From an uncultured Burkholderiales bacterium (GTDB lineage: Bacteria; Pseudomonadota; Gammaproteobacteria; Burkholderiales; Burkholderiaceae_E): DNA of 27,292 nucleotides. Shown here piece by piece: positions 1-8,003 of the stretch. The stretch covers positions 1-27,292 of the forward strand of contig CAIXXI010000104.1 of assembly GCA_903923345.1 (NCBI GenBank), given 5' to 3'. The translations under genes were made by a program, and so were the position numbers. The notes beneath the pieces are model-generated. The model was given only the letters and a program-made list of their open reading frames with translations. It was not told the origin of the DNA and did not search any database. Each line of letters begins with the position of its first letter. Positions within the stretch are counted from its first letter, which is position 1.

Positions 1-1118
1 CCACCTTGATCACGGCGCTGGGCACCAGCATCGGCATTGAAGACTTCAATCCGGAAAAGCTGCGCTACCACCGCATCATCATCATGACCGACGCGGACGT
101 CGATGGCAGCCACATTCGAACGCTGCTACTGACTTTCTTTTATCGGCAGATGCCAGCGCTGGTTGAGCGCGGACATATCTATATCGCCCAACCCCCGCTC
201 TACAAGGTCAAGCACGGCAAGGACGAGCGCTACATCAAGGATGACCACGAGCTCAATCAATACATGCTCAAACTCGCCCTCGATGCAGCGGTCTTGTTGC
301 CGAATGCGAATTCAAAAATCGAGTACGAAGCGCGTCTCGGAACACCCCTTTCGGGTGCGGCCGGTGCGGCAGCGACTCAAGCCGCTGCCAGCTCGCCCGG
401 CGCAATCTCCAGCGACGCACTCAGTGAACTGGCACGCAAGTATCTGTTGGCCGAAGCGGTCATCGAGCGACTGGCAAGAATTATTGACCAGGATGCCTTG
501 CGAGCCCTGCTCGATGGCCTGGAACTCAGCCTGACGACAGAAGCCGTGGCCACCGATTCAGCCCAAAGACTCGAGACCGCAATGGCCCGGTATCAGTCGC
601 TTGCTCAGAAGGCTGACAATGATTCGGGTGCAACCGTGCGTGCGCTGTATGACGACAAGGATGAAGTCTGGCGTCTGCGCATTGAGCGCAAACACCATGG
701 CAACTATCGGGTCAGCATCATTGATCCGCACTTCATCGGATCATCCGACTACGCCACGCTGGTCGAGTGTGCCCAGACCGTTGGAGGCCTGATCGGTGAG
801 GGCGCCGAGATCCGTCGCGGCGAAGGCGACCGTCAGCGGGCTCATGGCGTGGTGGATTTCCGTGATGCGATGCGCTGGTTACTGTCGGATGCTGAGCGCA
901 ATGTCGGTCGTCAGCGCTACAAGGGTCTGGGTGAGATGAACGCGTCGCAATTGTGGGAGACCACGATGGACGCTTCAGCGCGACGTTTGCTCAAGGTTCA
1001 GATCGAAGACGCGATTGCGGCCGATCAGATTTTCACCACGCTGATGGGCGATGAAGTCGAGCCCAGACGCGCCTTTATCGAGAAGAACGCACTTGGTGCT
1101 CGAAACATCGACGTCTGA
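1..1118 (+). CDS. gyrB: DNA gyrase subunit B, C-terminal part (5' truncated by window edge)
   Basis: This is the C-terminal part of the ATPase subunit of DNA gyrase, which introduces negative supercoils together with GyrA. The reading frame is open from the window edge (codons in phase with position 3), so the TTG at 6 is only an internal Leu. Visible are the TOPRIM metal-binding stretch with the acidic motif DADVDGSHIRTLLLTFFYRQ, then the long insertion typical of Gram-negative GyrB. The insertion includes an Ala-rich low-complexity linker at about residues 115-135. The family C-terminal block follows, with QRYKGLGEMN and the tail EPRRAFIEKNALGARNIDV. ParE lacks this insertion, so GyrB is preferred. 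The tail resembles Burkholderiales GyrB (from memory, not tested). The gene ends 7 bp from the convergent phosphatase gene. Confidence 0.95.
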   Translation, partial: TLITALGTSIGIEDFNPEKLRYHRIIIMTDADVDGSHIRTLLLTFFYRQMPALVERGHIYIAQPPLYKVKHGKDERYIKDDHELNQYMLKLALDAAVLLPNANSKIEYEARLGTPLSGAAGAAATQAAASSPGAISSDALSELARKYLLAEAVIERLARIIDQDALRALLDGLELSLTTEAVATDSAQRLETAMARYQSLAQKADNDSGATVRALYDDKDEVWRLRIERKHHGNYRVSIIDPHFIGSSDYATLVECAQTVGGLIGEGAEIRRGEGDRQRAHGVVDFRDAMRWLLSDAERNVGRQRYKGLGEMNASQLWETTMDASARRLLKVQIEDAIAADQIFTTLMGDEVEPRRAFIEKNALGARNIDV

Positions 1119-1125
1119 GTGGGGT

Positions 1126-2571
1126 TCAGGCGGGTTGGACGGTGGTTTCGGGCCGGTGGCAAATCGCAACACAGGTGATGTCATCTGATTGCTGAATGCC
1201 ACCGGAGAAGGTGTCGACCGCAGCAAGCAATCGGTCGATGCACTGACTTGCATTCGATGATTTCAGGCCATCCAGCGCAGTGATCACGCGATCCAGGCCG
1301 AATTCTTCCAACTGATCATTCAGCGCCTCGGTCACTCCGTCGGAGATCAGGAGCACGGTGTCGCCAGGCTGCAGTTCAAGACGAGCTGCGCCATAGCGTC
1401 GGTTCGGCCGAGCACCCAGTGCAGAGCCTTTGGGCGATTCCAGCCAGCGCGCGTGCCCGTCGCGACTCAACAAAATCGGCTTCACATGCCCGGCATTCAC
1501 GAAATCAAACAGCCCAGTGTGTGAGTCATACAGTGCATAGACAGCTGTCACGAACAGCATGTCCTTGTTGCCTTCATTGAGCAGATTGTTGACCTCGCCG
1601 ATCAGTGCACCCGGTTCTGGCGCACGATGCGCATCGCCCGACTGCAAGGTGGTGGCATGCAGTGCACTTTTGGCGGACATGCTGAACAGACCCGCGGGGA
1701 TGCCCTTGCCGCACACATCCGCAACCACCAGACAGACCATGCCGTTCTGAATTGCGAAGTGATCGTAGAAATCGCCGCCGATGTCCTCGGCAGGCCGCAT
1801 CAATCCATGCATGGAAAAGGCGCTTGAGGCAGGCCATGGCGCGGGCAGCATGGATTGCTGAAGCTGCGAGGCCACGCTGATTTCCTCTCGAAGCCTGGCC
1901 AGGTACAAGGACTCGCGGTGCTGGGCGAGATAACCCAGCACCCGATTGCGATGAATGGCGATGCCGCCGATGGCGCACACGCTGAACATGGTCAGCACCT
2001 CGCCAAACGCGACGATTGGCAGGGCGATCTTCATCATGGGCTGCAAGAAAATGGTCACGCTGCTGGTCGCCAGAGCCAGGCCATTGATGGTGTGACGAAA
2101 CCGCCAGGGCAGAACGTAGATCAGATTGACCAGCACCAGCAGCGACGACATTCGGATGAATCGGGCGTGAATGATCACGGCCGTCACGGACAGCACCAAC
2201 AATGCCCAGATGAGTAACGAGCGGTGCAGTTTGAAGAGGCGCATTGCAACAGGACGGTCCTGAGCATAGCGGTCCCATTTGAGCATCACTGCCGGAACAA
2301 TGCTCACTGCCACAGCCACATGGCACAACAGCGCGACCCAGAAGAACAGTCCGGTGACACTGAAATCGAGCTGGTTCGCGCGATATCGCTCGATGTCCAC
2401 GATGATGAAGCTGACCAGGAATATCAGGCAGGCATAGCCGATATAGGGCGCCAGTTCGATATCGTCCTGGAGGCTGCGCTCATGAACAACCCTGCGCTCC
2501 TCGGCCGAGAGCGTCGAGAGAAACAGTTCTTCGTTGAGCGCTTTCGGGATCCAGCGAGCAATCGTGTTCAT
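1126..2571 (-). CDS. Membrane-anchored PP2C (SpoIIE/RsbU-type) serine phosphatase
   Basis: A predicted membrane Ser/Thr phosphatase of the SpoIIE/RsbU class, 481 aa. The N-terminal half has about six hydrophobic segments (roughly residues 44-60, 71-97, 119-138, 142-158, 163-177 and 183-206). A short helical linker (210-240) leads into a PP2C-like domain with the family metal motifs GGDFYD (265-270), ADVCGKG (284-290), NAGH, LLISDGVTEALN and SDDITCV, so it looks catalytically intact. Such enzymes usually dephosphorylate a STAS-domain anti-sigma-factor antagonist in partner switching. The gene just upstream on the same strand encodes exactly such a protein, 50 bp away. No RsbW-like kinase or sigma factor is in the window. 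The membrane domain has no recognisable sensor fold, so the input signal is unknown. The ATG at 2571 has no strong Shine-Dalgarno sequence. Confidence 0.88.
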   Translation of the reverse strand: MNTIARWIPKALNEELFLSTLSAEERRVVHERSLQDDIELAPYIGYACLIFLVSFIIVDIERYRANQLDFSVTGLFFWVALLCHVAVAVSIVPAVMLKWDRYAQDRPVAMRLFKLHRSLLIWALLVLSVTAVIIHARFIRMSSLLVLVNLIYVLPWRFRHTINGLALATSSVTIFLQPMMKIALPIVAFGEVLTMFSVCAIGGIAIHRNRVLGYLAQHRESLYLARLREEISVASQLQQSMLPAPWPASSAFSMHGLMRPAEDIGGDFYDHFAIQNGMVCLVVADVCGKGIPAGLFSMSAKSALHATTLQSGDAHRAPEPGALIGEVNNLLNEGNKDMLFVTAVYALYDSHTGLFDFVNAGHVKPILLSRDGHARWLESPKGSALGARPNRRYGAARLELQPGDTVLLISDGVTEALNDQLEEFGLDRVITALDGLKSSNASQCIDRLLAAVDTFSGGIQQSDDITCVAICHRPETTVQPA

Positions 2572-2621
2572 GATGGATTTCGACCCATCAGTTCGGTTGC
2601 ATTCCTTGGATGGCGCTGCAC

Positions 2622-2906
2622 TCAGTCTTTCAGATGAACGATGTCGTCAAAGCCGACAGCCACGATGATCTCCTTGATCTCGGTTTTTGCACCCGTCACT
2701 TGCAGCGAACCGCTGCGTTTTTCCATTTCATGGGCAACGAACAGCAGCACACGAAGACCTGCGCTGCTCAGAAACTCGATCTTCGAGAAGTCGATATCCA
2801 GTGCAGTGACGGGTGCTTCCAGCAGGCGCATCAGTTCCACCTGGTGCTGTGATGAGGTCGATGCATCAAACCGACCGACGGGTTCATATTTTTGTGTGAG
2901 AGACAT
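2622..2906 (-). CDS. STAS-domain anti-anti-sigma factor-like protein
   Basis: A 94-aa single-domain STAS protein of the SpoIIAA/RsbV family. The stretch LDIDFSKIEFLSSAGLRVLL (residues 36-55) contains the conserved D/S-S-x-G-L loop. Ser47/Ser48 is the expected site of regulatory phosphorylation, removed by SpoIIE-type phosphatases. The next gene downstream on the same strand encodes such a phosphatase, so the two probably form a signalling pair. The length is normal for a stand-alone STAS protein. The gene follows the amine oxidase gene after 42 bp on the same strand and could be co-transcribed with it. The target (sigma factor, cyclase or other partner) cannot be told from the sequence. Confidence 0.85.
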   Translation of the reverse strand: MSLTQKYEPVGRFDASTSSQHQVELMRLLEAPVTALDIDFSKIEFLSSAGLRVLLFVAHEMEKRSGSLQVTGAKTEIKEIIVAVGFDDIVHLKD

Positions 2907-2948
2907 GGCTTTATCGGGTGGGGATCAGAGGGAAGCGAGGTGTTCTGC

Positions 2949-4574
2949 TCAGACGAGGTCGGTGTCATGCAGGGCCGGCAATCCGAAATGCGCCTGCAGC
3001 ATGGCTTCAGCGGTCTGCAAAGCCCCTTCGACCCAGCCTTGCTCGTGCGACCAGCACTCGCCGCAAATAAAGACCGGCCAACCCTCGATGGGCTGCAGGA
3101 TTTTTTGCGCGACATCGTGGCTTCGAACACCCTGGTTCCAGAAATGCGCACCGCCCCCATAGGGGTCCCGACCCCAGCTGATGCACGCTGAGGCAAAGGG
3201 AGTCGGCACGTCCTCATCGGACAGACCATGCAATTCAAGCAACTGGCGATGGGCTTCAAAGAGGATTCGTGGCGACGCAGCATAGTCTGACCACACCGGG
3301 GCACCCGGGGCTCGATCGCGACGCTTAGCCTGGCTTGCCGAACTCGAAACCACGTCGAGCTGTTCCCAGTAGGATTTGGACAGGCCGCCGTCATAGATCA
3401 GGACCACGCCCTGCTGATCATCCGGATTGACCTTCCAGTAATAGACTTGGCGCATCGGCAGGTCAGTCACGGATTTGCCGTTGGAGTTGGCGCCGACCAC
3501 CTTCTCCCACCAGCAGGTTTCGTAGCACAGGGCCAGCTTGAACAGGGGGATGGGCGAAACGGCTTCGAGCAGGGGCTTGAATACTGCGTAGTCCCGATCG
3601 AACAAGGGGCCTTTGTGGCTGAGCAGTTCGATCGAGCGGCGGGGCATGGCCAGGATGAGCTTTCTAGCCAGCTGACGGGTTTCGTTTCCGTGTGCATCGA
3701 CGATCGTGAGGGCAACCCCCAGGCTGCCATCGGGCAGGCGCTGTTCTTCAATCGCAGCCACCCGCGTGCGCAGCAACACCTCTGCGCCGTGTGCAATCAC
3801 TCGGTCTTTCAGGCCTGCGGGGAATGCGGAAAAACCATTGATCAGGTGATAGTGCGGCACGTCACCCGCAAAGTCGGCGAGATTCCAGGGGAATCCATCT
3901 GCGGCACTCCAGGTCCAGAGGATGCTGTCGTATCCCAGGCTGTCCTGGAGCAGTTGCACCGCACCGCGACCCAGGGTTCGGATCAGCAGGTAATGCAGCG
4001 GGGTTTCATACAACGGATAACCCTCGAAGCGGCCCAGCTCACCGACAGCCCGCCATTGCTCGGGGGTCACGGACTTCAGGGTTTCCAGGGTCAGGTCAAT
4101 GCCGAGGACATCCTTGAAGGCTGGACCCAGCGATCTCACCGCAGCGATGGCCAGCAGGTTCTGCAAGGCTTGCGGATTGCGCAGGTCGTCATCGATCAGA
4201 TAGGGGATGCAATCCGGATCGAGCAGGTCTGCCTTCTTCATGCGCTTGCCGCGCAGGTAGGCAATGTTGTTCGGGTTGGCGTCGGCCAGTTCTTTGTAGC
4301 CCAGGCCGAACGACCGGATCAGATCGTAGGTCAGGCGATGCGACTGGCTAAAGCGCATGCCGCCGAGTTCGACGAAGGTGTCGTTGACGTACGGTGGTTT
4401 GACGGATAACAGGCGACCACCGACTCGGTCATCGCTCTCGAACACCTTCACTCGAAGTGAGTTTGCGCTTCGGGAGGCATGGTCTAGCACACGCCAGGCG
4501 CTGTACAAGCCGGAGACACCTGCGCCAACGATGGCCAGGTCGATGATGCTGAGAGAGCCTGACATGGACGACAT
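2949..4574 (-). CDS. Flavin-dependent amine oxidase family protein
   Basis: An FAD-dependent oxidoreductase of the flavin amine oxidase (MAO/L-amino-acid oxidase) superfamily, about 541 aa. The N-terminal dinucleotide-binding motif GAGVSGLYSAW is followed by the acidic residue ending strand 2 (VFESDDRVGGRL), which is the normal FAD signature. The C-terminal FAD-contact block FICGECWSHEQGWVEGALQTAEAM is also present. There is no signal peptide, so it is predicted to be cytoplasmic. The substrate is not predictable; an amine, an amino acid or another CH-NH compound is possible. The start may be ATG 4574 or ATG 4565; a purine-rich AAGGGGA sits directly before 4574, which gives better spacing to 4565. 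Immediately upstream lies a relic of a sulfatase C-terminus, so this gene may once have been the downstream member of a sulfatase-oxidase unit. Confidence 0.85.
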   Translation of the reverse strand: MSSMSGSLSIIDLAIVGAGVSGLYSAWRVLDHASRSANSLRVKVFESDDRVGGRLLSVKPPYVNDTFVELGGMRFSQSHRLTYDLIRSFGLGYKELADANPNNIAYLRGKRMKKADLLDPDCIPYLIDDDLRNPQALQNLLAIAAVRSLGPAFKDVLGIDLTLETLKSVTPEQWRAVGELGRFEGYPLYETPLHYLLIRTLGRGAVQLLQDSLGYDSILWTWSAADGFPWNLADFAGDVPHYHLINGFSAFPAGLKDRVIAHGAEVLLRTRVAAIEEQRLPDGSLGVALTIVDAHGNETRQLARKLILAMPRRSIELLSHKGPLFDRDYAVFKPLLEAVSPIPLFKLALCYETCWWEKVVGANSNGKSVTDLPMRQVYYWKVNPDDQQGVVLIYDGGLSKSYWEQLDVVSSSASQAKRRDRAPGAPVWSDYAASPRILFEAHRQLLELHGLSDEDVPTPFASACISWGRDPYGGGAHFWNQGVRSHDVAQKILQPIEGWPVFICGECWSHEQGWVEGALQTAEAMLQAHFGLPALHDTDLV

Positions 4575-4595
4575 TCCCCTTCGAAGTCTCGGGTG

Positions 4596-4697
4596 TCAGC
4601 GCTGCGGCATGTCCTTGACTCCGAAGACTGAGCCGATCGTCGCATCGTCTGGATTGCAGGGCATCGACGAGATCCATTCTAACCAAACACGTCGTGG
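4596..4697 (-). pseudogene. Relic of a sulfatase C-terminus
   Basis: The minus strand is open from 4697 to a TGA at 4596-4598 and ends in the peptide DATIGSVFGVKDMPQR. The intact sulfatase at 6684-8003 ends in EATISPVYGLADMPQR. Further upstream both share a W-x-x-W-x-x-x-M-x-x-x-P pattern at the same spacing. At the DNA level 16 bases are identical (4598-4613 and 6686-6701). A stop codon at 4698-4700 closes the frame upstream, and no sulfatase catalytic region is present. This fits the leftover 3' end of a second sulfatase gene that used to lie upstream of the amine oxidase. The alignment is short (about 30 residues) but gap-free and ends at the same stop position, so chance is unlikely. Confidence 0.7.
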
Positions 4698-4698
4698 T

Positions 4699-4718
4699 CA
4701 ACTGAACAGACCCAGTTG
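4699..4718. repeat. Imperfectly characterised inverted repeat in the oxidase/monooxygenase intergenic region
   Basis: CAACTG and CAGTTG form perfect 6-bp arms around an 8-bp spacer, between the divergent amine oxidase and monooxygenase genes. It could be a regulator binding site. The 247-bp gap (4575-4821) otherwise holds only the sulfatase relic and the ribosome binding site of the monooxygenase gene; I saw no convincing -35/-10 pair. Confidence 0.25.
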
Positions 4719-4821
4719 TAGGAGCATTGAGGGAATCGCCCGTCTTTCCAAAATCCCGTCCTCGCTATGACGCTCGGATCAGATTCGGTGAGCATGGAGC
4801 CATCCAAGGAGCAAAGCCACC

Positions 4822-6687
4822 ATGACGCCTCCCATTCGCATTGATGAGACCACCGGGTTGAAGGCCTTCAATACCCGTGCCGCCAAGGCCACGGACAAGA
4901 TCGCTGGCAAGGGCTATTCGACCCTGTCGGACGCATCGCTCAAGGTACTGCCGCCACCGCCTGCCGGTGCGGTGTTTAATGCCGAGGAACAGGCGCGATA
5001 TCGGCAGTTCAAGGAAACCCGCCGCGGCGCGGCCGACTACATCGCCATGGAAGGCGAGTTCGCTCGTTACCTTGAAGACGTCTACTCCGCGCCGCCTGTT
5101 CAGCGTGAATCGCTCACCGACGCCTGCGAAATTCTGGTGATTGGTGCAGGCTTTGGTGCGCTGCTGCTCTGGTACAAGCTGCGCGCCGCGGGCTTTCAGG
5201 ACGTGCGTTTTTGCGAGAAGGGCGGCGATGTCGGCGGCACCTGGTACTGGAACCGCTACCCGGGCATTGCCTGCGACGTGGAGGCGTACAGCTACCTGCC
5301 GCTGCTGGAGGAAATGGGCGTCATCCCGTCCATGAAATTTGCCTCGGGTTTTGAAATTCTGGAGTACTGCCAGGCCATGGCCCAGCGCTTTGGCTTTTAC
5401 GACCGCTGCCTGTTTCACACCACGGTTGAACGCACCGACTGGGATGAAGCCAACGGCCAATGGAAGGTCAGCACCGACCGGGGCGATCGCATGCGGGCGC
5501 GCTACGTGGTGCTGGCCAACGGCATTCTCACCACGCCCAAGCTCGCCCGCATTGAAGGCATGGAGACCTTCAAGGGTCACGCCTTTCACACCTCGCGATG
5601 GGACTACACCGTCGACCTATCAGCCAAGAGGGTGGGCATCATTGGCACTGGCGCCACGGCGGTGCAGGTCATTCCTGAGCTCGCCAAGGTCGTGAAGACC
5701 CTGCACGTGTTTCAGCGCACGCCTTCCACCATCGATGTGCGCGACCAGCGCGCCACCACCCAGGCAGAAATGGATGCCTGGGCTCAGGAACCCGGTTGGG
5801 CACTGGCCCGGCGTGAGCGGCTGGCCAAGATTTCTTCAGGCCGCACCGCGCTGCAGGGCAACGACGACTACCTCTCGGGCAAGGTCGCGGACTTCAAAGA
5901 ACGCAAACAGTATGAGCGGGCGCTCACGCCGCAGGAAATGATCGAGAAACAACTCGATACCAACTTTCGCATCATGGAGCAGATCCGCGCCCGGGTGGAT
6001 GCCATCGTGCGCGACCCGAACACCGCAGCCGCGCTCAAGCCCTACTACCCCTACGGCTGCAAGCGCCCCACCTTTCACGACGAATTTCTGCCCACCTTCA
6101 ACCTGCCGCATGTGACCCTGGTAGACACCGCGCCACTGGGTGTCACGCGGATCAATGAACAGGGTGTGGTCCACAACGGCGTGGAATATCCGTTGGATTG
6201 CCTGATTTATGCCACCGGCTTTCAGTGGATGGCCACGGCCACCTTCAACATGATCACCGGTCGTGAGGGCAAGACCCTGCGCCAGAAATGGCAGACCGAA
6301 GGTGTGAAAACCTTTTTGGGCCTGCATAGCCATGGATTTCCAAACCTGTTCATCATGTCGGGGCCGCAGGGCGGGGGCGGGCAGTTCAACTTCACCATGG
6401 GGCTGGAGTCGCACACCGACTATGTGGTCTGGATGCTCAAGACCCTGCGTGAGCGTGGCACTCCGCTCGTGGACATTCAGCCTGACGCCGAACAGGCCTA
6501 CGCCGAGCACTGCCGCAGTGTGGACCTCATGAGTCGACCGCTACGGGACTGCCTGTCTTACTACAACGGCGAGGGCCAGGCCGAGCCTGGCAGTCTTGCC
6601 TACTACGGCGGCCCGCAGCGATGGCACGAGCGCCGCAAAGCGGCGCAGTCGAGCCTGGAGCCCTATGTTTTTGGATCAGCCGTTTAG
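4822..6687 (+). CDS. Baeyer-Villiger-type flavin monooxygenase
   Basis: A class B flavoprotein monooxygenase, 621 aa, predicted to use FAD and NADPH to insert oxygen into ketones. The FAD Rossmann motif is at about residues 107-113 (IGAGFGA, with Ala at the last Gly position). The VGGTWYWNRYPGIACD block follows at 137-152. The Baeyer-Villiger fingerprint F-x-G-x-x-x-H-x-x-x-W is at 250-260 and the NADPH-binding motif IGTGATA at 274-280. About 100 residues precede the first Rossmann motif. That is longer than in cyclohexanone monooxygenase and more like the larger enzymes such as cyclopentadecanone monooxygenase, so the substrate may be bulky; this is inference. AAGGAG lies 10 nt before the ATG. 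It stands alone on the plus strand between sulfatase sequences, and its 3' end overlaps the convergent sulfatase gene by 4 bp. Confidence 0.92.
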   Translation: MTPPIRIDETTGLKAFNTRAAKATDKIAGKGYSTLSDASLKVLPPPPAGAVFNAEEQARYRQFKETRRGAADYIAMEGEFARYLEDVYSAPPVQRESLTDACEILVIGAGFGALLLWYKLRAAGFQDVRFCEKGGDVGGTWYWNRYPGIACDVEAYSYLPLLEEMGVIPSMKFASGFEILEYCQAMAQRFGFYDRCLFHTTVERTDWDEANGQWKVSTDRGDRMRARYVVLANGILTTPKLARIEGMETFKGHAFHTSRWDYTVDLSAKRVGIIGTGATAVQVIPELAKVVKTLHVFQRTPSTIDVRDQRATTQAEMDAWAQEPGWALARRERLAKISSGRTALQGNDDYLSGKVADFKERKQYERALTPQEMIEKQLDTNFRIMEQIRARVDAIVRDPNTAAALKPYYPYGCKRPTFHDEFLPTFNLPHVTLVDTAPLGVTRINEQGVVHNGVEYPLDCLIYATGFQWMATATFNMITGREGKTLRQKWQTEGVKTFLGLHSHGFPNLFIMSGPQGGGGQFNFTMGLESHTDYVVWMLKTLRERGTPLVDIQPDAEQAYAEHCRSVDLMSRPLRDCLSYYNGEGQAEPGSLAYYGGPQRWHERRKAAQSSLEPYVFGSAV

Positions 6688-8003
6688 CGCTGCGGCATGT
6701 CGGCAAGCCCATAGACCGGGCTGATGGTCGCTTCGGCGGGGATGGGCAGCATGTCGGCGTGCCAGTCTTCCCAGTCAGCGCGCATGCGCGACAGCTGATC
6801 GGGATCGCGCGCTGCCAGATTGGCCCGTTCACGTTCGTCGCTCGACAGATCGAACAGGTATTCGTGCTCGTCGACCTTGAGGTATTTCCAGGCGCCTGAG
6901 CGCAGGGCGCGTTGCGAGCGATGGTTCATGCGCCAGTACATGGGTCGCTCAAAACACGCCGCTGGGTTTTTGAGTACCGGCAGCATCGACTTGCCATCCA
7001 GTGGATAGGCGGGATCGCAGGCCACGCCGGCGGCATCGAGCAAGGTGGCGGTCCAGTCCATGCTCAGGCAGTGCTGGTGGGTGACCGAACCCGGTGCAAC
7101 ACGCCGCGGCCAGCGCGCAATCCAGGGCACGCGGATGCCACCTTCGGTGAGATCCATTTTTCCGCCCACCAGCGGCCAGTTGTCGGAGAAGCGCTCGCCG
7201 CCGTTATCGCTGGTGAAAACCACCAGGGTGTTTTCATCCAGGCCATGCACCTTCAAGGCGGCCATCAATTGGCCGATGCCTTCATCCATGTGATGGATCA
7301 TCCGGCGGTAGGTGTCGATGTTGCCGCCATCCATGTGATAGATCTGACCGCCCAGCTGGTGTGCCAGCGCGCGATCCTCGCGGGTTTCCCAGGGCCAGTG
7401 GGGCGCGGTGTAGTGCAGGCTCAGCAAGAAGGGTTCATCAGGCGTTCGGGCTGCGTGTTCAAGGAACAGCCGTGCACGCTCGCTCAGCAGGTCGGTGAGA
7501 TAGGCATCATGGTGTTGCGGCGTTTCACCCTCCCACAAATCGGGGTTGCCTCGGCTATCCATGTGGGTGAAGTAGTCGAGCCCGCCGGCCATGGCGCCAA
7601 AGAACTGCTGATAGCCCGATTTGAGTGGGCCGAAGTGAGGCAGAAAACCCAGGTGCCATTTGCCGATGAGCGCAGTGCGGTAGCCCGCGTTCCGCAGCAG
7701 TGAGGGCAGGGTGGGGTGCTCGGGCGGCAGCCCCAGCGTTGCCCGCGTGATCGGGTCGCTGCGCATCGGCTCCTCAGCTGCGGCCCGCAGCCGGTACTGA
7801 TAGCGACCGGTCATCAGCGCAAACCGAGTGGGTGAGCACACCGATGAATTGGCATAGCCCTGCGTGAAGCGCATGCCTTCGCTTGCCATGGCGTCCAGGT
7901 GCGGCGAGACCGGGCCGAAGCTCGCGTCTCGTCCACCGTAGCAGCCCAAGTCCGCATAGCCGAGGTCGTCGGCTACGATGAAAATGAAGTTAGGTCGCGT
8001 CAT
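6684..8003 (-). CDS. Sulfatase (arylsulfatase A-type, formylglycine-dependent)
   Basis: A type I sulfatase, 439 aa, which would hydrolyse a sulfate ester. The start NFIFIVADDLGYADLGCYG supplies the metal-binding Asp pair (12-13). The signature C-S-P-T-R at 56-60, within SSVCSPTRFALMTGRY, contains Cys56, the residue converted to formylglycine. A second metal site motif FTSDNGG follows mid-protein, as does the GGK/EGGIRVP block. All core catalytic elements are therefore present. There is no N-terminal signal peptide, which suggests the cytoplasm, whereas many sulfatases are exported. The ATG overlaps the stop of the upstream 94-aa gene (ATGA), so translation is probably coupled and the gene is the distal member of the bchG-bchP unit. 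The substrate is unknown and no formylglycine-generating enzyme is in the window. Confidence 0.93.
   Translation of the reverse strand: MTRPNFIFIVADDLGYADLGCYGGRDASFGPVSPHLDAMASEGMRFTQGYANSSVCSPTRFALMTGRYQYRLRAAAEEPMRSDPITRATLGLPPEHPTLPSLLRNAGYRTALIGKWHLGFLPHFGPLKSGYQQFFGAMAGGLDYFTHMDSRGNPDLWEGETPQHHDAYLTDLLSERARLFLEHAARTPDEPFLLSLHYTAPHWPWETREDRALAHQLGGQIYHMDGGNIDTYRRMIHHMDEGIGQLMAALKVHGLDENTLVVFTSDNGGERFSDNWPLVGGKMDLTEGGIRVPWIARWPRRVAPGSVTHQHCLSMDWTATLLDAAGVACDPAYPLDGKSMLPVLKNPAACFERPMYWRMNHRSQRALRSGAWKYLKVDEHEYLFDLSSDERERANLAARDPDQLSRMRADWEDWHADMLPIPAEATISPVYGLADMPQR

Noticed and set aside
3447..4409. 320-aa plus-strand open frame
   Set aside because: It is antisense to the amine oxidase, with composition of a shadow frame and no domain.
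4717..4725. TGTAGGAGC as part of a REP-type repeat
   Set aside because: Only one copy was noticed and no flanking hairpin of the REP type is present.
4765..5589. 274-aa minus-strand open frame
   Set aside because: It is antisense to the monooxygenase 5' end. It is Ala/Gly/His-rich without motifs and does not continue the sulfatase relic frame.
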